Below, piece by piece: positions 49,864 to 59,577 of a stretch of DNA of 64,000 nucleotides. Under the pieces are notes generated by a model, which was not told the DNA's origin, searched no databases, and saw only the letters and a list, made by a program, of their open reading frames with translations. How positions within the stretch are numbered: position 1 is the first letter of the stretch; every line of letters begins with the position of its first letter. Source of the DNA: Myxococcales bacterium (GTDB lineage: Bacteria > Myxococcota > Polyangia > Nannocystales > Nannocystaceae); the NCBI GenBank assembly GCA_016793465.1, contig JAEUJW010000067.1:186001-250000 (forward strand), read 5' to 3'. The position numbers were made by a program, and so were the translations under genes.

Positions 49864-52011
49864 TCAGTAGCCGCCGTTGTCGGCGGGCTTGGGGTTGACG
49901 GGCTCGACGACCAGCGGCGGGTCGGGGTCGACCGCCTGCGTGCCGGCGCCGGACAGGGCGGAGCCGCCGCTGTTGATGCGCACGAGGGTGCCCTGGACGA
50001 TGACGCCGCTGGGGTCGATGGTGACGAACCCGCCGGGTCCCTTGATCGTCAGGCCGCGGCTGGCCTCGACGACGATGGTGGAGGCGCGCAGGTGGAGCTC
50101 GCCGGTGACCTCGAGGGCCTGGCGGCCGTCGACCTTGCGGTGGGCGTTGCCGACGACGTGGTGGTGTTCGTCCTTGCCGATCTTCAGGTGGAGGTTCTGG
50201 TCGACCGTCAGGTGGCTGCTCTGCAGGATGTGCTCGCGCTGGTTGCCCTCGTTGGTGCGGTCGGTGTGGCCGACGCCGTCGACGCCGCCGACGCGGATGC
50301 GCAGGTCGCCGCCGATGTGCTCGTGGTGGTTGCGGTGGATCTGGATGGTGCGGTCGCGCATCACCATCTCGTGGAAGTCGCCGACCTTGGCGCCGGCGTC
50401 GAACTGGCCGACGGTGAGGTGGCGGTCGTGGAGGATCGTCTCCATGCGGTCGTTGAGCACGCGGATGTCGAGGTTGCGCTGGGCGTGCATGAAGATCTGC
50501 TCGGCGCCCTTCTGGTCCTCGTAGCGGAACTCGTTGTAGCCGCCGCCCTGGTAGGTGTCGGACTTGATGGTGCTCTTGGTCTTGTGGTTGGGGAGCGGGT
50601 AGGGGACGGGGTTGTTGCCGTGGTAGATGCGGCCGGTGATGATCGGGCGGTCGGGGTCGCCCTCGATGAAGTCGACGATCACCTCGTGGCCGACGCGGGG
50701 GATGAACATGGCGCCCCAGTTGTTGCCGGCCCACAGCTGGCTGACGCGGACCCAGCACGACGAGTCGTCGTCGAAGCCGTCGATGCGGTCCCAGTGGAAC
50801 TGGATCTTCACGCGGCCCCACTCGTCGACGTGGATCTCCTCGCCGGGCGGGCCGGTGACGGTCGCGGTCTGCACGCCGCGCACGGCGGGCCGCGGGGTGA
50901 CGCGCGGCGGCCGGTAGGGCTGCTTCTGCGGCATCGCCACGAAGTCGTTGTAGTACTCGAACGACTTGTCGCCGGCGTCCTGGTCGAGGGCCTGGGGCTG
51001 CTCGCCGCGGTGGGTGATCTTCAATAGGCGCAGCTCGCCGTCGACGTTGGCGCGCGGGTGGCCCTCGAGGGTGAAGCGGTGGCCGGCGGTCAGGCGCGGG
51101 CTGTCGCTGTGGCCGAGGGTCAGGCGGCGCGCGGTCTGGATGGCGTCGAGGCGGGTCTTGGCGAGGGTGGGGCCGCGGTCGGGCGCGTTGCCGCCGCCGG
51201 AGTTGTCCTGGTACTCGCCCGGGAAGTCGTAGGCCTCGAGGTTGCGGTCGGGCGGGACGGTGGCGCTGGCCTCCATGGGGAGGTCGGGGCGGTGCAAATT
51301 GAAGTCGCGGAGCGAGACCTTGTCGGTGCGGATGACCTCGCCGACGCGGACGTGCATGACGTGCTCGCGGTCGAAGACCTCGCCCTGCGGCGGGTTGAAC
51401 CAGATCTCGGCGTCGCCGGGGATCGGCGGCGAGTTGCCGCTGTCGGAGAACACCAGCGCGTGGTTGTCGGTCGAGTGCTCGAAGTGGTAGGCGATGCCGT
51501 CCTCCTCGAGCAGGCGGCTCACGAAGTCGTGGTCGGTCTCGCGGTACTGCACGCAGTAGTCGCGCGGGGAGTACGAGCCGGTCAGGGCGAAGCGGAACTG
51601 GTTGCCGCTGATGCCGGCCTTGGTCAGGACCTCGGTGACGATCGACTGGGTGGTCTTGCGCTGGAAGATGCGGCTGTCGCTGCGGTGGTGCAGCTTCCAG
51701 GTGCGGGGGACCAGCAGGGCGGTGTAGAGGCAGTGCTGGCGCGACTCGCCGATGTACTCGAGCTCGGCGAGGATGCCGTGCACGTGCCGCGGCGTGTCGA
51801 CGCTCTCGATGGTGAGCAGGGCCTCCTTGCCGAGCAGGGTCGCGAGCTCGACCTCGGGCCCGCACAGCTCGAGGCGGAACTCGAAGCCGCCGGACAGGGC
51901 CTCGCTGCCGGTGAAGCGGACCACCCGCAGCTCGACCGGGCTGCCGCTGACGGACAGCGTGAACAGGGCTCGGTTGCCGAGCAGGGAAACCAACGACGCG
52001 AAATCGACCAC
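49864..52011 (-). CDS. vgrG: T6SS spike protein VgrG (TssI)
   Basis: VgrG trimers form the spike at the tip of the Hcp tube. The 715-residue protein has the gp27-like part (~1-390: 'SQHCLYTALLVPRTWKL'-like region, 'DYCVQYRETDHDFVSRLLEE', 'GIAYHFEH') and the gp5-like OB core ('EEIHVDEWGRVKIQFHWDR', 'SCWVRVSQLWAGNNWGAMFI'). A β-helix follows ('RIYHGNNPVPY', 'GNAHRKVDG'). No catalytic extension is present. The GTG at 52011 starts the family N-terminus. A TACCGT-containing stretch (~52075-52070 on the minus strand) could be its promoter. The 209-bp gap to tssA contains a TGTCC-N4-GGACA site. Confidence 0.95.
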   Translation of the reverse strand: MVDFASLVSLLGNRALFTLSVSGSPVELRVVRFTGSEALSGGFEFRLELCGPEVELATLLGKEALLTIESVDTPRHVHGILAELEYIGESRQHCLYTALLVPRTWKLHHRSDSRIFQRKTTQSIVTEVLTKAGISGNQFRFALTGSYSPRDYCVQYRETDHDFVSRLLEEDGIAYHFEHSTDNHALVFSDSGNSPPIPGDAEIWFNPPQGEVFDREHVMHVRVGEVIRTDKVSLRDFNLHRPDLPMEASATVPPDRNLEAYDFPGEYQDNSGGGNAPDRGPTLAKTRLDAIQTARRLTLGHSDSPRLTAGHRFTLEGHPRANVDGELRLLKITHRGEQPQALDQDAGDKSFEYYNDFVAMPQKQPYRPPRVTPRPAVRGVQTATVTGPPGEEIHVDEWGRVKIQFHWDRIDGFDDDSSCWVRVSQLWAGNNWGAMFIPRVGHEVIVDFIEGDPDRPIITGRIYHGNNPVPYPLPNHKTKSTIKSDTYQGGGYNEFRYEDQKGAEQIFMHAQRNLDIRVLNDRMETILHDRHLTVGQFDAGAKVGDFHEMVMRDRTIQIHRNHHEHIGGDLRIRVGGVDGVGHTDRTNEGNQREHILQSSHLTVDQNLHLKIGKDEHHHVVGNAHRKVDGRQALEVTGELHLRASTIVVEASRGLTIKGPGGFVTIDPSGVIVQGTLVRINSGGSALSGAGTQAVDPDPPLVVEPVNPKPADNGGY

Positions 52012-52201
52012 GAACGCACCCCCGACCGAACCCGTCCCGACGCCGCAAGCCGCGTGAACGAAGTGACAGCGACGGTATCAAATGCGGCGACGGGACGACA
52101 AGGGTGTGGGCGCCCCCCTGCGCCGCGAGCCGGCGAGCCGCGTGTGGCCTCGTGGCCGCGCGTCCGGGATCGCAGACGAGCGGGCGCGGCGATCTGCGAG
52201 G

Positions 52202-52215
52202 TGTCCCTTGGGACA
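52202..52215. repeat. TGTCC-N4-GGACA copy between tssA and vgrG
   Basis: TGTCCCTTGGGACA lies 6 nt after the tssA stop in the tssA-vgrG gap. The hairpin could affect 3' ends of the tssJKLMCA message, but no T-tract follows. Confidence 0.65.
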
Positions 52216-52220
52216 GGCGG

Positions 52221-54584
52221 TCAGCCCTTGCGGAGCTGGCCGGCGCGCACGGGATCGAGGGCCGCGAGGCGGGCGACGGCGACGTCCTGCGCGGGCTTGT
52301 CGGCGGGGGCGGTGAGGGCGCGGGCCTGCGCGTCGAACACCCGTCCGGCGAGCGCGGGCTCCCACACGTCGAGCTGCAGTTTGTCGCACTCTGCCGCGAG
52401 GCCGGCGAGCAGGGAGCGGGCAAGGGCGGTGTCCCTGGCGTCGAGGCAGGCCTCGGCGAGCTCGAGGCGGCGCAGGAAGCGATCGCGGCCGGCGCCGGAG
52501 GTTTGCAGCTGCTGGCCGACGAGGCGAAGGCCGCCGTCGCGATCGCTGGCGACGAGCTTCTTCAGGGCGCCGGCCTCGACGCTGGGGGCGGCGGCGGCGA
52601 CCGGCGGGGGCGCGAGCGCGGGGCCGGCGGAGGAGCCCTTGCTGCCGAGCACCTCGCCGTCGATCCACGCGCGCGTGGTCGGGTCGGCCAGCGGGGCGCC
52701 CTCCTTGAACTTGAGGGCGAGCAGGCGCGGCAGGCGGGTGAGCAGCGAGGCGAGTTCGGCGACCACGGCGGCGGCGGCCGGGTGGTGATCGGGGCCGAGC
52801 TGGCGCAGCGCGTCGTGGGTGTGGCGGTGGAGGTCGAAGGCGTAGCGGTTGGTCGGCAGCAGCGACTCGCTGGCCTCGATGAGCTCGGCCCAGCGGCTGT
52901 TTTGGCGCATGGCGTCGAGGCGGCCGCGGTCCTTGTCGGTGAGCGCGGGGATCGCGGTGGTGTCGTTGTTCGGCGCGGGCGGCGGGGCCGAGATGTAGAT
53001 CCACAGGCCTGTGCGCAGCAGGCGGTAGGCCATCGGCTCGGCGAGCTTGGCCCGGCGGATGTTGCCCGCGGCCTTGACGAACTCCTCGCCGGTGCTGCGC
53101 AGGTACTTGTCGATCGCGCCGAGGTCGGCGGGCGCGGCGGCGGCGGTCGGCGCGGCGACGGCGATCGGAGGGCCCGCGGGTTGCGGCGGGGGAGCGGCGG
53201 GTTGCGGAGGCGGTGCGGCGGGTTGCGGGGGCGGGGCCGCGGGCTGTGGCGGAGGTGCGGCGGGCCTGGCCTCGGGGACAGGTTGCGGCGGGGGCGGCGG
53301 CGGGGCGGCGGCCCTGGTCGCCTCCTTCACGGTCATCGCCAGCTGGTCGATGGTCTGCAGGAGTAAGCGGAGGTTGGGCGCGCCGTCGGGCAGGCGGGCG
53401 CGGGTGACGGCCTGGAGGCGGGTGACGCTCTGCTTCAGGGTGGCGATGGCGGGGCCCTCGTCGGGGGTCGGGTTGTGAGCGGCGAGGTCGGGCTCGACGA
53501 GGTTGAGCAGGCCCTGGAGCGCGCCGCTGCGGGTCCGCGGGCGCGGCGGCTGCATGCTGTCCCAGAAGGTGTCGGACAGCTCGGCGACGATGGCGATGCC
53601 CTGGGCGAGGCCGGCGATGCGGCCGGTGCGGTAGCGGGCGAGCGCGAGGTGGCAGGCGATGCGGAGGTCCTTGGCCTGGCGCTGGAGGACGGCGTCGCCG
53701 TTGCTGATGACGCGGCCCCAGTCGATCGCGCCGCCGCTCGGCGACTGCAGCTTGTCGACCTCGGTGACGACGGCCTGGTACTCGTCGCTGCTCATGGCGT
53801 CGGCGCCCTTGTCGGCGGCGATCGGGTCGAGCCAGCGGGCGGCGAGCGTGCGGGTGTCGTCGGCGGGCTTCTGCTCGGGCGGCGGGGCGGCGGGCGCGGC
53901 CGGCCTGGCGGGCTCGGCGAAGATGTCCTCAGGGACAGGTGTCGGAGCGGCCGCGGGCGCGGTCGGCGGGGGCGCGACGGGCGGGGGCGCGGCGACCGGG
54001 GGCGGGGGCGCGGCCTCCTCGGGCGGCAGGGTCATGCGGATCGACTCGAGCAGGTCGGTCCAGTCCTTGAACGAGGGGCAGTGGTCGCCGAGCTTGTCGC
54101 GGGCGCGGCCGCGGAGCGACTTGCTGGCGTCGATCAGCGAGGTGATGGCGACGCGGTCGGCGGGGTTGGCGGCGTAGGTGGAGAGGGCGGCGGAGGCGTG
54201 CTCGAGCAGCCAGCGGATGGCGGTGCCGCGGCCCTTGATGCGGGCGAGCGGGGGGAACATGGCGTCCCAGTGGCGCTCGAACAGCAGGTCGACGGCGGCG
54301 AAGCCGACGGCGAGGCCGCGCATGCCGCGGGTCTTGTAGAGGCCGTGGGCGGTGTAGGCGGCGACCAGCAGGTCCTTGGCGACCTTCTGCAGGATCTGGG
54401 CGCCGAGCTCGGCGACGCGGGGCCACTGCACGGACTCGCCGGTCGGCGAGTTCTCCTTGTCGACCTCGACGCGGAGCTCCTGGTAGCGCTCGTCGGCGGC
54501 GGGGTTCTGGCCGGAGGGGGCGGCGGCGGACACGGGGGCGGCGAGGGCCTCGGCGTCCTTCAGGATCGACTCGTCGATCGGCAT
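52221..54584 (-). CDS. tssA: T6SS TssA with duplicated ImpA N-terminal module
   Basis: TssA helps assemble and cap the T6SS tail. This 787-residue protein has two copies of the ImpA_N module, residues ~24-190 ('NPAADERYQELRVEVDKENS', 'VAKDLLVAAYTAHGL') and ~262-425 ('SSDEYQAVVTEVDKLQSPSG', 'QAKDLRIACHLALAR'). Each is followed by a homologous helical half. Pro/Ala linkers separate them, one with five 'AAPPPQP'-type repeats. The C-terminal ~290 residues resemble the VasJ-type end ('RAKLAEPMAYRLLRTGLWIY', 'NRYAFDLHRHTHDALRQLG'). Usual TssA proteins have one N-terminal module. It is the last gene of tssJ-K-L-M-C2-A, 11 nt after tssC2. Confidence 0.9.
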   Translation of the reverse strand: MPIDESILKDAEALAAPVSAAAPSGQNPAADERYQELRVEVDKENSPTGESVQWPRVAELGAQILQKVAKDLLVAAYTAHGLYKTRGMRGLAVGFAAVDLLFERHWDAMFPPLARIKGRGTAIRWLLEHASAALSTYAANPADRVAITSLIDASKSLRGRARDKLGDHCPSFKDWTDLLESIRMTLPPEEAAPPPPVAAPPPVAPPPTAPAAAPTPVPEDIFAEPARPAAPAAPPPEQKPADDTRTLAARWLDPIAADKGADAMSSDEYQAVVTEVDKLQSPSGGAIDWGRVISNGDAVLQRQAKDLRIACHLALARYRTGRIAGLAQGIAIVAELSDTFWDSMQPPRPRTRSGALQGLLNLVEPDLAAHNPTPDEGPAIATLKQSVTRLQAVTRARLPDGAPNLRLLLQTIDQLAMTVKEATRAAAPPPPPPQPVPEARPAAPPPQPAAPPPQPAAPPPQPAAPPPQPAGPPIAVAAPTAAAAPADLGAIDKYLRSTGEEFVKAAGNIRRAKLAEPMAYRLLRTGLWIYISAPPPAPNNDTTAIPALTDKDRGRLDAMRQNSRWAELIEASESLLPTNRYAFDLHRHTHDALRQLGPDHHPAAAAVVAELASLLTRLPRLLALKFKEGAPLADPTTRAWIDGEVLGSKGSSAGPALAPPPVAAAAPSVEAGALKKLVASDRDGGLRLVGQQLQTSGAGRDRFLRRLELAEACLDARDTALARSLLAGLAAECDKLQLDVWEPALAGRVFDAQARALTAPADKPAQDVAVARLAALDPVRAGQLRKG
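53186..53262. repeat. ~21-bp tandem repeats coding AAPPPQP in tssA
   Basis: On the minus strand, about four near-copies of a ~21-bp unit (GCCGCACCGCCTCCGCAACCC-like) encode the Pro-rich linker between the second ImpA_N module and the C-terminal domain. Such a tract is likely to vary in length by slippage. Confidence 0.7.
53924..53937. repeat. TGTCC-N4-GGACA copy in the first tssA linker
   Basis: TGTCCTCAGGGACA codes for 'PVPED' on the minus strand. A degenerate copy, TGGCCTCGGGGACA (53267-53280), lies in the second linker of the same gene. Confidence 0.6.
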
Positions 54585-54595
54585 GGCTCACCTCT

Positions 54596-56035
54596 CTATT
54601 CTTCGCGGGCGTCGGCGATGCGCTCGAGGCGGCCGAGCAGGGCGAGGGAGAACGACGCGGAGTTGTGGGTCAGGTGGGGCTGAAGCTTCAGGTGGCAGCG
54701 GTACCAGCCGCTCTGGCCGGGCACGACCTCGATCTGGATGGCGGCCTTGCGCAGCGGGCGGCGGGCGCGGGTCTCCCAGTGGGGGTCGTCGACGTCGGAC
54801 ACGTACTGGCGCAGCCACAGGTCGAGCTCGCGCTGGAGGGCGCCTTTGTCGTTCCACTGGCCGATCTTCTCGCGCTGGACCCACTTCAGGAAGTGGGCGA
54901 GGCGCGAGACCAGGAACACGTAGGGCAGCTGGGCGCCGAGGCGCTCGCCGGTCCAGGCGGCGCGGCCCTCCTCGGTGTCGGCGAAGCGGCGGGGCTTGTG
55001 GGCCGAGGCGGCCGAGTGGAACATCGCGTTGCCGGAGGCCCGGTCGTAGACGAGGCCGACGAACCCCTCGTCGGACAGCACGTGCTCGGTGCGGGTGGTG
55101 AGGATGCACTCGGTGGGGGCGCGGGCGGTCAGGCCGCGCATGGTCGGGAACTCGTGGCGCACGAGGTCCTCGACCATGCCCGACGCGCGTGAGCCGATGA
55201 GGTAGACGCACCAGCGGTAGCGGGCGAACGAGTCGGCGCAGCGGGCGGCGAAGGCGAAGCAGGCGTGGCCCCACAGGTGGTGCTCGTGGTCGTCCTCGAC
55301 GTGCTCGCGGAAGCGGAGCGGCTGGAACGGGTCGGTGTCGGGGCGGTAGGGGGCGCGCAGCAGGAAGCGGGGCAGGCACAGGCCGACGTAGCGGGCGTCC
55401 TCGGTGTCGCGGAACGAGTGCCACAGGCGGTAGCGGGGGCCGGAGAGGATGGCGCCGAGGTCGCGCACGCGGGGGAAGTCGGCGAACGAGCGCAGGCCGA
55501 AGAAGTCGGCGCCGACGTTGGCGATGAACGGCGAGTGGGCCATGGCCGAGACCGAGGCGCACTTGCGCAGCAGGCCCATGTCCTCGGCGCCGGGGCCGAA
55601 CTCGAAGTCGGCGCACAGGAGGGCGTAGGGCTTGCCGCCGAAGGTCGCGAAGGCGGTCGAGTAGACCAGGCGGTAGAGGCCGGAGGTGGTGATCTCGGCG
55701 GCGTCGGCGAAGTCGTCGGCGAGGTTCTGCTTGGTGACGTTGCACAGCTCGATGGCGATGTTCTCGCTGAACTGCGCGCGGTCGACGACGAACCGCACGC
55801 CGCGCCAGGCGGCCTCGAGGCGCTGGACGGCGGGGTGGTGCAGGATCTCGTCGACCTGGGCCCACAGGCGGCGGGTCAGCGGCTCGACCAGGCTGTCGAC
55901 GAGCACGGCGTCGATCTCGAAGGCCCGGCGCCCGCCGCCGGGGGCGGCGCGCAGGACTGCGGCGAGGCCCTTGATCGCCTCGTCGCGCTCGCGGCCGGTG
56001 ATGCCGGAGAACAGGTCCTCGAGCAGGGTGGTCAC
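54596..56035 (-). CDS. Second TssC-family sheath protein
   Basis: The 479-residue product begins with GTG at 56035, 5 nt after tssM. It is TssC-like over its length: 'LTRRLWAQVDEILHHPAVQR', 'LEAAWRGVRFVVDRAQFSEN', 'LLCADFEFGPGAEDMGLLRK', 'GLVYDRASGNAMFHSA' and 'WYRCHLKLQPHLTH'. It differs from the 43073 protein in many loop regions and lies far from tssB. Many T6SS loci carry such a second large-subunit relative (ImpD/EvpB-like). It may cap the sheath or baseplate, or assemble separately. No second tssB is seen. Confidence 0.9.
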   Translation of the reverse strand: MTTLLEDLFSGITGRERDEAIKGLAAVLRAAPGGGRRAFEIDAVLVDSLVEPLTRRLWAQVDEILHHPAVQRLEAAWRGVRFVVDRAQFSENIAIELCNVTKQNLADDFADAAEITTSGLYRLVYSTAFATFGGKPYALLCADFEFGPGAEDMGLLRKCASVSAMAHSPFIANVGADFFGLRSFADFPRVRDLGAILSGPRYRLWHSFRDTEDARYVGLCLPRFLLRAPYRPDTDPFQPLRFREHVEDDHEHHLWGHACFAFAARCADSFARYRWCVYLIGSRASGMVEDLVRHEFPTMRGLTARAPTECILTTRTEHVLSDEGFVGLVYDRASGNAMFHSAASAHKPRRFADTEEGRAAWTGERLGAQLPYVFLVSRLAHFLKWVQREKIGQWNDKGALQRELDLWLRQYVSDVDDPHWETRARRPLRKAAIQIEVVPGQSGWYRCHLKLQPHLTHNSASFSLALLGRLERIADAREE

Positions 56036-56040
56036 GGCGC

Positions 56041-59000
56041 TCAGCAGCCCCCGCGGTTGGTGAACAGGCGCTTCGGCGGGAGCACGTCGCCGGCGCGGAT
56101 CAGCGAGAGGAACTTCTTGTCGCCGTTCGGCAGGCCGAAGAACGCGGTGCCGCCGCGCACGCGCACCGGCTTGATGCGGACCTCGAGGTTGCCGAGGTCG
56201 TACTGCGTGAGGTCGAAGGTGAAGTCGAGCACGTCGCCGGTGTTGTCGGGCATCTTGGTCCAGCGCTCGAGCAGCTCGAACAGGCCCCACTCGCCGGGCT
56301 CGTCGAGGGTCTTCTTGCCCTGGCGGCCGCGGGCGGTCAGCGAGGCGCCCTGCTCCTTGTTGGGCCAGCGCAGGCGCGGCAGCTGCTTGTTGTCGCAGGT
56401 GAACTCGCGGAGCTCGCCGGCGACCTTCAGCTCGACGCGCGAGACCTGGGGGTTGCACACGAGCACGATGTCGAAGTCGACGCGCAGCTCCTCGCTGACG
56501 AACATGACGGCGCCGATGTCGACGGCGCGGTTGAGGAACTTGACCACGCCGGGGTCGATGCGGGACACGTCGCCCTTGCCGAGGTCGCGGGTCTCGTAGT
56601 AGTTGCCGTTCTTGGTGACCCAGCCGCCGAGCAGGTCCTCGCGGGCCTTGCGGATCACGCCGTTCTCGGGGTGAAAGAACTCCTCGAAGTCGGCGAGCAC
56701 GACGTCGTCGCGGGAGTCGGCGGAGAACGGGTAGCGGCCGGAGAAGCGCTCGTACATGGGGTCGACGATGCGGGCGCACCAGTCGTTCTTGGCGCCCTCG
56801 CCGGACTCGCGCTCGAGCAGCTTCAGCAGGTCCTTCAGCGGGGTGACGAGCAGCTCGCCGGTGTCCTTGGTCCAGTCGTCGAGGCTGCCGTTGGCGACCA
56901 TCGACTCGGTGTCGGAGATGGCGACCTTGAGGGCGTCGACGAGCGCCTTCTCCTCCTCCTTGCTCTCGAGCGCCTTGCCGACGGCGTCGTGCAGGGTGCG
57001 CATGTGCGTGTGGTACTGGTCGAGCGGGACCTCGGCCTCCTTGCCGACGGGCGGCACGGTGAACTCGACGAGGCGGGCGAACTGCTTGCCCACGTCCTCG
57101 GCGCGGACGTTGGCGCCGGTGTTCTTCTTGTCGGTGCCGCCGATGCCGAGGAAGCCGCCGGCGGTGCCGTAGTTGAAGTCGTCCTTCAGGACGACGTTCT
57201 CCTGGACCTTGCGGAACACCTTCTCGAGCGGGCGCTTGGGGCCGCGCATGACCTCGCCGAAGATCTCCCTGGCGCGGTCGAGGTTGGTCGGGGAGACGAT
57301 GCGCATGCGGGTGATGAAGCGGCGCCACTCCTGGGTGTACTTGGCGAAGTAGATGTTGCGCAGGTTGCGGCCGCGCTTGGTCTTCAGCTCCCGGGCCCGC
57401 TCGTCGGCGAGGCCGAGCACCCAGGCGGCGCCCTTCTCGAGCGACTGGAACTCGGCCTTGACGTAGCGCCAGCCGATCTCGGTGAAGGCGCCGCGGACGT
57501 CGGTGTTGTCGTTCTCGATCGAGGGCACGCCGGCGAGCTGGCGCAGCGAGATCTTGGGCACGTCGGGCTTGTTGCTGACGCGGTCGATGACCTCCTCGAC
57601 CTCGGCGTCCTCGGGCACGTCGCGCAGCAGGATCTCGCGGACGTTGTCGATGAGCGGCTGCTCGCGCTTGAACTTGAAGTCGCCGTCCTCGGCGAGGTCG
57701 GCGAACTGGTTGGCGATGCGCTCCATGGCCGCGTACTCGCGCGGGGTGACGGCGGCGCGGGCCGAGTCGTTCCAGCGGTCGCGGATCTCGTTGATGAGGA
57801 TCGTGCGGTCGTCGGCGATCGGGCGGTGCTCGCTGGGGAGCTTGGGCTCGGACAGCAGCAGGTAGAAGCGCAGGGCGTCGTGGCCGGCGTTCCACTCGGC
57901 GAGCTCGGGCAGGCGGTCGCGCGCCTCGAAGCGCGAGTAGAAGTCCTGCAGCTCGGCGGCGGTGCGCGCGTGCAGCGGCTCGAGCACGCCGCGGACGACG
58001 GCGCCGCGGAAGAACTTGCGCAGCGGGCCGACCACGGCCTCGCCGGGGAACAGGGTCCAGCCGCGGACCTCGGCGGCGTCGACCCCTTTGGGGTCCTCCC
58101 ACAAGATCACGAGGTCGCCGAGGGTCTCGAGGTCGGTGGTGGCGATCGGCACGCGGCGCTCGCCGCCCAGCTGAGTGACGAGGCGGCCGCTGACGTCGAC
58201 GGTGTCCTGGGCGAGCTTGCGGTTGTTGTCGGCGACGGTGGTGCCGGAGAAGCCGACCCAGGCGGCGAGCAGCGCGGCGGCGCCGCTGAGGCCGTAGCGG
58301 ACGACGGCGGCGCGGCGGCGGGCCCGGGGGTTGCGGGTCGCGAGCGCCGCGTCGCGCGGCCACACGGTGGTCATCAGCTCGTCGGCGAAGTAGCGGCGGT
58401 TCTCGGGCTGGCGGCCGGGGTCGGCGTTGTAGGCGCCGCCGCCGGCGCTGCGCAGCAGGCGGTCGAACACCGGGGTGATGGGGGGCTCGCCGCCCTGGGA
58501 CACGCTGGTGAAGTAGACGCCGCGCAGGCGCGGGGCCTCGCCGTTGCGGGCGGCGAGCAGCGACTTGGCGAGCGCGGACAGCTCGTCGACGAGGTCGAAG
58601 AGCTGGCGGGGGAAGGTCATGAGGCGGGGCTGCAGGCCGGGGTCGGGCTCGGCGAACTTGCTGACCTGACGCAGGGCGCGGCGGTCGAGCGCGGTGCACA
58701 TGCCGTCGAAGCGGGCGCGCAGCTCCTTCAGGATCAGCTCGTCGCTGCGGCCGTCGGGCAGCTCGAACCCGAGGGCCTGGGTGCGCGGGCTGGCGTCGTG
58801 CAGCAGGTCGGAGAAGCCGGCGAGGCGGTCGATCTTGCTGATGACGAGGAACACCGGGACCTGCACGCCGAGGTGCTGCTGGAGGTCGCCGAGCTCGCGC
58901 GAGAGGTCCTCGCCGACCTGGGCGGCGTGGGCCGCGTCGCCGCCGGCGAGGTCGTCGGCGCCGACGACCACGACGACGCCGTGCAGCGGCTGGCCGTCGC

Positions 59001-59577
59001 GGCGACGCAGCTGCTTCAGGCCGCCGAGCCAGGTGTTGCGCAGGGCGTCGCTGCGGCCGAGGTTGTGCGGGACCTCGACGTAGACGGCCTGGCCGGGCGC
59101 GCTGAAGTAGCGCAGGCGGTCGTCGGCGGGGCTGTCGGGCGGGTGCTGGCGGGCGCCGTCGCGGTCGACCTCGACGAGGCGGGCGGCGCTGGTCGGGCCG
59201 AGCAGGGCGGTCTTGCCGTGGCCGGGCATGCCGATCAGCGCGAGCCACGGCGGGGTGAAGCTGGCGGCGAGCAGCGGCCGCGGCTGGGCGGTGCGCCGCT
59301 GGTGGCGCACGACCTGCTTCAGGGTCTGGCGGGCCTCCTGCAGGCGCGCGCGCTCGGCGAGCACGGCGGGGTCGACCGGCGGGGCGTTCTTCTTCTGGGC
59401 GGCGCGCCAGGCGATGATCTTGCGGATCAGGGTGATCACCAGCGTGACCACCCAGATCATGAAGATGATGTAGACGATGAGGAGCGCGGTCTCCTTGGGG
59501 ATCCCGAAGCGCGAGGCCATCTGCATGACGGTGACCGCGCCGGCGAGCAGCACGGTCATGGCGACGAGGAGCTTCAC
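56041..59577 (-). CDS. tssM: T6SS inner-membrane protein TssM (IcmF)
   Basis: TssM crosses the periplasm and, with TssL and TssJ, forms the trans-envelope complex. The 1178-residue protein has two N-terminal TM helices (~5-50). A cytoplasmic NTPase-like domain with Walker A 'LIGMPGHGKTALL' (~105) and 'LVISKIDRLAGF' follows. A third TM segment is at ~395-415 ('YGLSGAAALLAAWVGF'), then a large periplasmic part ending in the β-domain that binds TssJ. Family segments include 'RLRGVYFTSVSQGGEPPITP' and 'DYHTHMRTL'-like helices. The GTG at 59577 overlaps the tssL stop (GTGA). Larger frames across this region are chance antisense readings. Confidence 0.93.
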   Translation of the reverse strand: MKLLVAMTVLLAGAVTVMQMASRFGIPKETALLIVYIIFMIWVVTLVITLIRKIIAWRAAQKKNAPPVDPAVLAERARLQEARQTLKQVVRHQRRTAQPRPLLAASFTPPWLALIGMPGHGKTALLGPTSAARLVEVDRDGARQHPPDSPADDRLRYFSAPGQAVYVEVPHNLGRSDALRNTWLGGLKQLRRRDGQPLHGVVVVVGADDLAGGDAAHAAQVGEDLSRELGDLQQHLGVQVPVFLVISKIDRLAGFSDLLHDASPRTQALGFELPDGRSDELILKELRARFDGMCTALDRRALRQVSKFAEPDPGLQPRLMTFPRQLFDLVDELSALAKSLLAARNGEAPRLRGVYFTSVSQGGEPPITPVFDRLLRSAGGGAYNADPGRQPENRRYFADELMTTVWPRDAALATRNPRARRRAAVVRYGLSGAAALLAAWVGFSGTTVADNNRKLAQDTVDVSGRLVTQLGGERRVPIATTDLETLGDLVILWEDPKGVDAAEVRGWTLFPGEAVVGPLRKFFRGAVVRGVLEPLHARTAAELQDFYSRFEARDRLPELAEWNAGHDALRFYLLLSEPKLPSEHRPIADDRTILINEIRDRWNDSARAAVTPREYAAMERIANQFADLAEDGDFKFKREQPLIDNVREILLRDVPEDAEVEEVIDRVSNKPDVPKISLRQLAGVPSIENDNTDVRGAFTEIGWRYVKAEFQSLEKGAAWVLGLADERARELKTKRGRNLRNIYFAKYTQEWRRFITRMRIVSPTNLDRAREIFGEVMRGPKRPLEKVFRKVQENVVLKDDFNYGTAGGFLGIGGTDKKNTGANVRAEDVGKQFARLVEFTVPPVGKEAEVPLDQYHTHMRTLHDAVGKALESKEEEKALVDALKVAISDTESMVANGSLDDWTKDTGELLVTPLKDLLKLLERESGEGAKNDWCARIVDPMYERFSGRYPFSADSRDDVVLADFEEFFHPENGVIRKAREDLLGGWVTKNGNYYETRDLGKGDVSRIDPGVVKFLNRAVDIGAVMFVSEELRVDFDIVLVCNPQVSRVELKVAGELREFTCDNKQLPRLRWPNKEQGASLTARGRQGKKTLDEPGEWGLFELLERWTKMPDNTGDVLDFTFDLTQYDLGNLEVRIKPVRVRGGTAFFGLPNGDKKFLSLIRAGDVLPPKRLFTNRGGC

